64,000 bases of DNA from Bacteroidia bacterium. Its GTDB lineage: Bacteria > Bacteroidota > Bacteroidia > B-17B0 > Aurantibacillaceae. Where the stretch lies: contig JAEUTQ010000016.1 in NCBI GenBank assembly GCA_016787445.1, forward strand, positions 1 to 64,000, read 5' to 3'. The notes below the pieces were generated by a model. That model ran no database searches. It saw only the letters and a list, made by a program, of their open reading frames with translations, and was not told where the DNA came from. The translations under genes were made by a program, and so were the position numbers. Positions 58,455 to 64,000 of the stretch are shown piece by piece; positions within the stretch are counted from its first letter, which is position 1; every line of letters starts with the position of its first letter.

Positions 58455-60592
58455 TATAAATTTTCAATAAAATAATTACAGATTTTTTCCATTAAGTGTG
58501 CGCGATCTTTCCCTAACACATTATGTTCGTGTCCGGGATAAACATAATAATCCAGCTGCACACCTTTATCCACTGCTTTTTTCTGATATAAAATGCTGTG
58601 TTGCCAAACAACCACATTATCTTGAGCGCCATGTATCATTAATAATTTACCTTTCAGTTTATCAACGTAATTCAACAAATTATTTTTCTCATAACCTTCT
58701 TTATTTTCCTGTGGCGTATCCATATATCGTTCTCCATACATAATCTCATAATAACTCCAATCAATTACCGGACCACCGGCAGCGCCAACCTTAAAAATGC
58801 CGGCATTCCGTGTCATTAAACTGGTTGTCATAAATCCGCCGTAACTCCAGCCGTGTACACCTAAACGATTGACATCAACATAAGGCAGAGATTTTAAGTA
58901 ATCTACACCTTTTAATTGATCTTCCATTTCTTTGGTGCCTAGCTGACGGAAAATAGCTTGTTCAAAATCTTTTCCGCGATAAGACGTGCCTCTTCCGTCT
59001 AATGTAAATACAATAAACCCTTTTTGTGCCATGTATTGATACCATACTTCGCCTCCCGCCATCCAGGAATTAGTAACCAACTGCGAGTGCGGACCGTTAT
59101 AAAGATAAACCAGTACAGGGTATTTTTTCGTGCTGTCAAAATCAACCGGTTTAAACATTCGGCAATATAAATCTGTGCCTTCGTTGTTTTTAATTGTAAA
59201 TAAATTCCATTTACCTGTTTTGTATTCTTTCAATGGATTGTCTGCTTTGAATATGTTAACTGCTTTTTTTGATTTCGTATTTACAACATAATATTCGCGT
59301 GGTGTATAGCAGGAAGAAAAATTATCAATAATGTAATTTCCTTTTTTGTCCATTATTGCACCATGGAAACCGTCGCCGCTGGTTAATCGGTTTAATTTTC
59401 CACTGGCTATTTCTACGCTATAGAAATCCTGATTAATTGGTCCTTGTTCGTTAGCGTGGAAGAAAAAGCGTGTAAAATTTTCGTCAAATCCGGAAACATC
59501 TTTTATCTCCCATTTACCTTTTGTTAATTGTTTAATTAATTTTCCATCGATACTATAAAGATAAGCATGACGGTAACCATCCCTGCGGCTCATCCAGATG
59601 AATTGTTTGCCATCTCCAATAGAAAACATAGGGTGTAAGGGCTCCGTATATTTTTCATCCTTCTCATTAAAAAGGGATTTTACGAAATCACCACTTATAA
59701 CGTCGTATTCATTAAGCCACATGTCATTTTGTTCGCGGTTCAATAGCGCTACATAAATATTTTTTTCATTCGGACTCCATGCAATATTGGTATAATATTG
59801 ATCACGCGGACCGCCATTTTTAATGTACCATGTTTTGCCGGTAGAAATTTCATAAATACCAACCGTTACATAATGGCTTTTGTTACCCGCCATTGGGTAT
59901 TTCATGTTTTTATTTTCAGCCGGATATGTTGTCCAGTCGATGATAGGGTAATCTGTAACATCGGTTTGGTCCATTCGATAAAAGGCGAGGTAATTTCCTT
60001 TTGGACTCCAATAAGTTCCTTTATGAATTCCAAACTCATCACGGTGTACAGACTTTCCATAAACAATGTTGTAAGAGCCGTCGTTTGTTATCTGAACTTC
60101 TTTCCCATTTACATTAATAAACAGATTATTTTCTTTGGTAAAAGCAAAAGTTTCCTCATTAAATGCGTCATAGGATTCTAAACTTTTATTTTCATTTTTA
60201 CGAGTTGATTCACTGATAGATTTAGAGGAAGTGTTGTAAATAAACTCCAACTTACCGTTATTAATATAAAGTTCATTTGCGTTTTTCCATTCAATAAAGC
60301 CAAGTCCTTTTAAGGTATCTTTACCGGCCGCTTTAAAAAGTTTATTTAATTCTCCAGCACTCACTAAATCTGAAATTTTAGCAGAAGCATTATCTCCAAT
60401 TTTGATTACATTATTATCAATATAACTGAATTTATCGACACCGGTTACAAATTGTAAATTTTGTAAACGCTTAGGTGCAAGTACAGAGCGGCCTTTTAAA
60501 ACTGCGTCCTGAATGGTAAGTAACTTATTTTGCGCAAACGTAACATTGAAACTGAGGATTGCGAAAAGCAGAGTAAATGCCTTTTTTATCAT
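58454..60592 (-). CDS. Prolyl oligopeptidase-family S9 peptidase (DPP-IV type)
   Basis: A 712-residue exported serine peptidase (signal ends near TFAQ). The N-terminal part (about 40-440) is a beta-propeller (SPKGNYLAFYRMDQTDVTDYPIIDW, SPNEKNIYVALLNREQNDMWLNEYDV). The C-terminal alpha/beta-hydrolase has Ser583 in HGWSYGGFM, Asp658 in HGAQDNVV and His690 in YPGHEHNV. These are the usual nucleophile, acid and base. It probably removes dipeptides with a penultimate Pro. It is the first gene of a two-gene unit with the papain-fold protein. Confidence 0.93.
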   Translation of the reverse strand: MIKKAFTLLFAILSFNVTFAQNKLLTIQDAVLKGRSVLAPKRLQNLQFVTGVDKFSYIDNNVIKIGDNASAKISDLVSAGELNKLFKAAGKDTLKGLGFIEWKNANELYINNGKLEFIYNTSSKSISESTRKNENKSLESYDAFNEETFAFTKENNLFINVNGKEVQITNDGSYNIVYGKSVHRDEFGIHKGTYWSPKGNYLAFYRMDQTDVTDYPIIDWTTYPAENKNMKYPMAGNKSHYVTVGIYEISTGKTWYIKNGGPRDQYYTNIAWSPNEKNIYVALLNREQNDMWLNEYDVISGDFVKSLFNEKDEKYTEPLHPMFSIGDGKQFIWMSRRDGYRHAYLYSIDGKLIKQLTKGKWEIKDVSGFDENFTRFFFHANEQGPINQDFYSVEIASGKLNRLTSGDGFHGAIMDKKGNYIIDNFSSCYTPREYYVVNTKSKKAVNIFKADNPLKEYKTGKWNLFTIKNNEGTDLYCRMFKPVDFDSTKKYPVLVYLYNGPHSQLVTNSWMAGGEVWYQYMAQKGFIVFTLDGRGTSYRGKDFEQAIFRQLGTKEMEDQLKGVDYLKSLPYVDVNRLGVHGWSYGGFMTTSLMTRNAGIFKVGAAGGPVIDWSYYEIMYGERYMDTPQENKEGYEKNNLLNYVDKLKGKLLMIHGAQDNVVVWQHSILYQKKAVDKGVQLDYYVYPGHEHNVLGKDRAHLMEKICNYFIENL

Positions 60593-60648
60593 AATTTTTA
60601 AGTTTAAATTAGAGCATTAAAGGTAAGTATAAAATAGTTATCTCATCC

Positions 60649-61143
60649 TTGCTAATCGGCTATTTATTTTTGCATTTTATAGCGGTTTTAGCCTATGCAT
60701 TTCCGGGTAAGGAGGAGCATAAGTTGAAGTTCTATGTCTTCCCTTATATCTATCCCTATTTTCATCAAAACTGGAGCATGTTTGTTCCTGTTCCAACTCA
60801 AAATTTTAATGTGTATGTTAAGATTAAGGGTGAAGACTGGAAAGATATTATATACGATATAAATTCAAAACATCAGGCGAATCGATTTGGGGGAAATGAA
60901 GCCACTTTACTGGCTTTGTCTAGCGCACTACGATTTTATTCTTCAGCAATAAAGGAAGAGAAATCAGGAATAATGCCAAATGATAGATCAAATATAAATT
61001 TTGAGGTGGTAAAGAAAATTATAAATGGTTATTTAATATCACAAAATAAAAAATGGCCGGAAGGCATGGATATCATTATTCAAATTAGATATGCAAACAG
61101 CGAAGTAAATTTTGCACATTATTATAAAGGAGTAATTGAATAA
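60649..61143 (+). CDS. SdpA/DUF5819-like membrane-anchored protein
   Basis: A 164-residue protein with one N-terminal helix (about 2-18, LIGYLFLHFIAVLAYAF) and an extracytoplasmic domain containing YIYPYFHQNWSMFVPVPTQNFNVYVKI. The QNWSMF-type pattern after a helix is seen in SdpA and DUF5819 proteins, which pair with an HTTM protein exactly as here. The start is uncertain: TTG at 60649 is the best candidate; a TAG lies upstream and the only other option is an ATT. The next gene overlaps it by 8 bp. Function is not proven in this phylum; a maturation role for a secreted peptide is suggested by the Bacillus Sdp system. Confidence 0.55.
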   Translation: MLIGYLFLHFIAVLAYAFPGKEEHKLKFYVFPYIYPYFHQNWSMFVPVPTQNFNVYVKIKGEDWKDIIYDINSKHQANRFGGNEATLLALSSALRFYSSAIKEEKSGIMPNDRSNINFEVVKKIINGYLISQNKKWPEGMDIIIQIRYANSEVNFAHYYKGVIE

Positions 61144-61972
61144 AGTAATAACATATTTATTCGGGGATTACAGAGCAATCAACGAAGTTAAGTGGACGCA
61201 ACGTCTTTTAGCTCTGTATATATTATATAAATGTTGGTATTGGCTATTTAACTTCACACTTCTTTTTAGCGAAAACTCTCTGGTTTATTACCGACAAGTG
61301 GATTTGTCGCTGTGGCGCAGACCGGCTTTCTTACTCTATAATTCTTTGTCGGATAATTTGTCTCTGGCATTTATAATTATTAGTTGCGCGTGTGCGATCT
61401 TGATTTTATTCGGAAGTAAATTCAAAAGAATCTTATTTTTCATTCTATGGTTTAGTATAACTAACATCCATAATAAGGTGTTTTCCATGCTCACCGGTGG
61501 GGATATTTTGTTTCAGCATTTTTTATTTTTTGCAGCTTTCCTGAGTTCAGAACGTGTTAACTCCGATTGGGATAAAGCCTTGCATAATACCGGTGTCCTT
61601 GCATTGCGAATCCAATTATGTATTGTTTATTTTTATGCCGGCTTTGCTAAATTACTGGATGCAGATTGGATGAGTGGCGATGCAATTAACGATTCATTAA
61701 TGATTCATGATTACAGTTTGCCTATTTATTATAGTGGTTTAGGTGGTTTAGGTGTGTTTCTGAATTATACGGTTCTTGCTTATCAGCTTCTATTCTCAAT
61801 TTTGGTGTGGAATCAAAAAATCAAAAAGTGGTTTTTATTATTGGGAATTATTCAGCACGCTTTTATTGGAATAGCCATGGGTTTACCAACTTTTGGATTG
61901 GTAATGATAATTGCGTACGCGATTTTTTATGTGCCGTTTGAATCAAAAGAACAAAGAGTTTTTACATCTTGA
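61136..61972 (+). CDS. HTTM-domain membrane protein (SdpB/VKGC-like)
   Basis: A 278-residue membrane protein with six to seven helices. It has HTTM-type features: LWRRPAFLLYNSLSDN, NIHNKVFSMLTGGDILFQHFLFF and RIQLCIVYFYAGFAKLLDADWMSGDAI, the last being the characteristic K-x-x-W-x-x-G segment. HTTM is related to vitamin K-dependent gamma-carboxylase, and SdpB of Bacillus has it too. A TTG at 61136 is used since no ATG lies near. It overlaps the SdpA-like gene, so the two work together. No toxin gene is next to them. Confidence 0.75.
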   Translation: MNKVITYLFGDYRAINEVKWTQRLLALYILYKCWYWLFNFTLLFSENSLVYYRQVDLSLWRRPAFLLYNSLSDNLSLAFIIISCACAILILFGSKFKRILFFILWFSITNIHNKVFSMLTGGDILFQHFLFFAAFLSSERVNSDWDKALHNTGVLALRIQLCIVYFYAGFAKLLDADWMSGDAINDSLMIHDYSLPIYYSGLGGLGVFLNYTVLAYQLLFSILVWNQKIKKWFLLLGIIQHAFIGIAMGLPTFGLVMIIAYAIFYVPFESKEQRVFTS

Positions 61973-61993
61973 TATTATTACTATCTTCGCCTC

Positions 61994-63083
61994 ATGTTTA
62001 CATCCGACCAATTAAAAGACCTGAATGATCGCCATGGTGCCTTAAGGGGGTATCTTTGACTACGATCGTAAGTTGCGAGAAATAGAAGAACTCGAAGAAA
62101 AAGCTGCGGATCCCAATTTCTGGAATGATCCAAAGAAAGCCGAACAGATTTTAAAGGAAACAAAGCTCAAAAAGAACTGGACTAGTTCGTATGATGAATT
62201 AACGCGTGCAGTAGACGATACTAATACGCTATATGAATTCTATAAATCGGGCGATGCTACAGAAGAGGAAACTCAAGCGCAGTTTAATACGGCTTTAAAA
62301 TTATTAGAGAACATTGAATTTAAGAATATGCTGCGCGGCGAAGAAGACGCATTAAGTTGTGTGCTTCAAATTAATGCCGGTGCCGGTGGAACTGAAAGTT
62401 GTGATTGGGCTAGCATGTTGTTACGGATGTACGCAATGTGGGCTGAAAAGCACGGTTACAAAATTACACAGTTGGATTATAATGAAGGTGATGTGGCAGG
62501 GATTAAATCCGTTTCCATTCAAATAGATGGTGATTTCGCTTATGGCTATTTGAAAGGGGAGAATGGTGTTCATCGTTTGGTGCGCATCAGTCCGTTTGAT
62601 TCTAATGCAAAACGCCATACTTCATTTGCTTCCGTGTATGTTTACCCTGTAGTGGATGATAGCATCGAAATAAATATTCATCCGAATGATATTGAAATGA
62701 GCACGGCGAGAAGTGGTGGCGCGGGTGGACAAAACGTAAATAAAGTAGAGACCAAAGTTCAGATATTACATAAGCCTACAGGAATTGTTGTTGTTTGTCA
62801 GGTTGAGCGTTCTCAATTAGCAAACCGTGAACGCGCTATGCAGATGTTGAAATCACAGTTGTATGAATTGGAAATGCGTAAGCGCAATGAATCGAAAGCT
62901 GCTATTGAAGAGGGTAAAATGAAAATTGAATGGGGTTCTCAAATTCGTTCATATGTTTTACATCCTTATAAAATGGTGAATGATGTGCGAACCGAATTAA
63001 AAATTACGGATGCAGAATCAGTACTGGATGGGGAATTAGATGAGTTAATTAAAGCCTATCTGATGCAATACGGTAGTAAGTAA
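61994..63083 (+). CDS. prfB: Peptide chain release factor 2 with programmed +1 frameshift
   Basis: RF2 recognises UGA and UAA stops and releases the peptide. The zero-frame ORF is ATG at 61994 ([21 protein letters not shown]) ending at an in-frame TGA at 62057-62059. The second part continues in the +1 frame from GAC at 62058 to 63083. The full product is about 362 residues. [10 protein letters not shown] carries the SPF specificity motif and [14 protein letters not shown] the GGQ motif. Neither part is complete alone, and the slip site is the classical one, so this is one gene and not a broken one. Confidence 0.95.
62045..62060 (+). promoter_or_regulatory. RF2 recoding site
   Basis: AGGGGGTATCTTTGAC contains the internal Shine-Dalgarno-like AGGGGG, the slippery CTT, and the UGA followed by C. 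Low RF2 slows termination at UGA so the ribosome shifts +1, giving more RF2. It is nearly identical to the E. coli site. Confidence 0.95.
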
Positions 63084-63122
63084 ACGCACCATCCCTTTTT
63101 AATAACGTACCAAAAAAATATA

Positions 63123-63137
63123 GTTACAGTCTGTAAC
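63123..63137. promoter_or_regulatory. 15-bp palindrome upstream of gldM
   Basis: GTTACAG at 63123-63129 and CTGTAAC at 63131-63137 form a perfect inverted repeat around a single T, 53 bp before the gldM ATG. No T-tract follows to make it a terminator, so it may be a regulator site. A weak -7-like TATTTTGC lies just downstream. Confidence 0.45.
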
Positions 63138-63189
63138 ATTTTATTTTGCTTAGCCATTATATAGGGCATAACCCCTAAATTTTATTACC

Positions 63190-64000
63190 ATGGCCGGCGC
63201 AAAAGAATCCCCACGTCAGAAAATGATTGGCATGATGTATTTAGTGTTAACCTGTTTGTTAGCGCTAAATGTTTCCAAAGACATTTTAAAAGGTTTTGTT
63301 ACAGTAAACGAAAGTCTGGAAAAAACAAACCAATCCATGCAGCTTAGCAATGAACAAATGTTGAGTGCATTTGAAGAAGCGGCAAAACAAAATAAATCAG
63401 CAAAGGCTTATTATGAAAAAGCTATTGAAAGTCAAAAGAAAACCGCTGCAGTTATCGCTTATATCGAGCAAATGAAGAAAAAACTGATTGAAGTAACAGA
63501 AAAAGTAGATAAGAATATTGCTGATACCATGCGATTGCGCTTTGTTGAGAAAATGGATGATTACGACATTCCAACGTATCAATTGATTGGTTCGGATGAA
63601 ACAAAGCCAAGTGAGGGTGCGTTTTCCGCAAAAGAACTCAGAGGGAAACTAAGCCATTTGCATTCAGAATTATTGGCGTTAATAGAAGGAATGAATAAAA
63701 ATAAATCTACACTTCTACCAAAAAAAGATTACGAAGCGCTTAAAACAAAAATCGGAATTATTAAGCCGGTTGACACCAATGAAATGGAGGACGATATTAA
63801 AGTAACCTGGGAGATTCAAAATTTTTACCATTTGCCTTTAGCGGCGGTTGTTACAAATCTTAGTAAAATTCAATCTGATATTAAGAATGTAGAAACGGAA
63901 ATGATTAATCAACTGGCTGCGGCTTCCGGTAAACTAGTCGTGAAGTTTGATAAGTTTGCCGCTAAAGTCGTGGCACCATCGAAGTACATCAGAAGTGGTG
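63190..64000 (+). CDS. gldM: Type IX secretion motor protein GldM/PorM (partial, 3' end outside window)
   Basis: The first 270 codons of GldM. It begins MAGAKESPRQKMIGMMYLVLTCLLALNVSKDILKGF, the well-known N-terminal helix and following segment of GldM/PorM. The remaining sequence is mostly helical and periplasmic (SMQLSNEQMLSAFEEAAKQ, YYEKAIESQKKTAAVIAYI). GldM forms with GldL the proton-driven motor of T9SS and gliding. In most relatives gldK and gldL precede it. Here prfB is the neighbour, 106 bp upstream, so gldM starts its own transcript. Confidence 0.9.
   Translation, partial: MAGAKESPRQKMIGMMYLVLTCLLALNVSKDILKGFVTVNESLEKTNQSMQLSNEQMLSAFEEAAKQNKSAKAYYEKAIESQKKTAAVIAYIEQMKKKLIEVTEKVDKNIADTMRLRFVEKMDDYDIPTYQLIGSDETKPSEGAFSAKELRGKLSHLHSELLALIEGMNKNKSTLLPKKDYEALKTKIGIIKPVDTNEMEDDIKVTWEIQNFYHLPLAAVVTNLSKIQSDIKNVETEMINQLAAASGKLVVKFDKFAAKVVAPSKYIRSG

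Noticed and set aside
62073-63083. prfB as a shorter gene with its own start
   Set aside because: The N-terminal part and the slip site upstream are intact, so the +1 frameshift product is the real one.
1-64000. Prophage, insertion sequence, transposase, restriction-modification or toxin-antitoxin system
   Set aside because: No integrase, transposase, phage structural gene, methylase or classical toxin was recognised in any frame.

Overview
The window is chromosomal DNA of a low-GC member of the phylum Bacteroidota, probably a Flavobacteriales-like or related uncultured lineage (the lineage is an inference). Lineage markers include type IX secretion (T9SS) parts (an SprE/PorW-like lipoprotein, GldM), several proteins ending in a T9SS type A sorting tail, TAnnTTTG-type promoter boxes, mostly no Shine-Dalgarno sequences, and families largely confined to Bacteroidota (DUF2452, GIN-domain adhesins, GloVer repeats, a flexirubin/aryl-polyene-like gene set). 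I see no phage, plasmid, insertion sequence or CRISPR array. The only hints of element activity are a duplicated tRNA 3' end and a few short dispersed repeats.

Layout. 1-7.5 kb: start of murF, thymidine kinase, an M28 peptidase, a 1093-residue outer-membrane/PD40 protein, a half-size TauE transporter and an M20 amidohydrolase. 7.5-12.4 kb: SprE/PorW-like protein, bactofilin, two ATP-synthase accessory membrane genes with no atp structural genes after them, DUF2452 and a LON-domain protein. 12.6-20.3 kb: a TonB, a GIN lipoprotein, a GT39-like glycosyltransferase, a T9SS cargo, then exbB-exbD-tonB-folC. 20.3-24.3 kb, minus strand: dxr-rseP-hypothetical and a MORN-type protein. 24.3-26.8 kb: a T9SS cargo flanked by decayed fragments of secreted proteins. 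26.9-30.6 kb: trmD, a cytochrome c/copper-monooxygenase-like lipoprotein and a T9SS cargo.

30.6-37.8 kb, minus strand, is the most distinctive block: ten tightly packed, translationally coupled genes. They encode a beta-ketoacyl synthase, a half-length KS-like protein, an acyl carrier protein, a second ketosynthase, a chain-length-factor-like protein without the active-site Cys, a NodB deacetylase, a LolA-like carrier, a lipoprotein, a hotdog protein with Gln at the usual catalytic Glu position, and DUF420. The set resembles the core of aryl polyene/flexirubin clusters. No ketoreductase, acyl-ACP ligase, ammonia-lyase, acyltransferase or MMPL exporter is present here.

37.8-49.4 kb: crotonase, an NtrY-like sensor kinase, an ECF sigma factor with two small partners, a TMTC-like glycosyltransferase with TPRs, a cupin, a T9SS cargo and a GNAT acetyltransferase. 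49.4-49.7 kb: tRNA-Leu(UAG) with a 50-bp perfect duplication of its 3' end plus terminator. 49.7-64 kb: AlgH, PdxH, agmatinase family, GT4, tryptophanase, a two-helix channel-like protein, TrmB, pyruvate kinase, a papain-fold protein, a DPP-IV-like peptidase, an SdpA/SdpB-like pair (short membrane-anchored protein plus HTTM protein), prfB with the classical +1 programmed frameshift, and the start of gldM.

How it fits together: most genes serve core metabolism and the envelope (peptidoglycan and isoprenoid precursors, TonB energisation, T9SS export, surface glycosylation). The accessory interest lies in the polyene-like cluster, the SdpAB-like pair, the channel-like protein and the repeat-marked convergent gene junctions.
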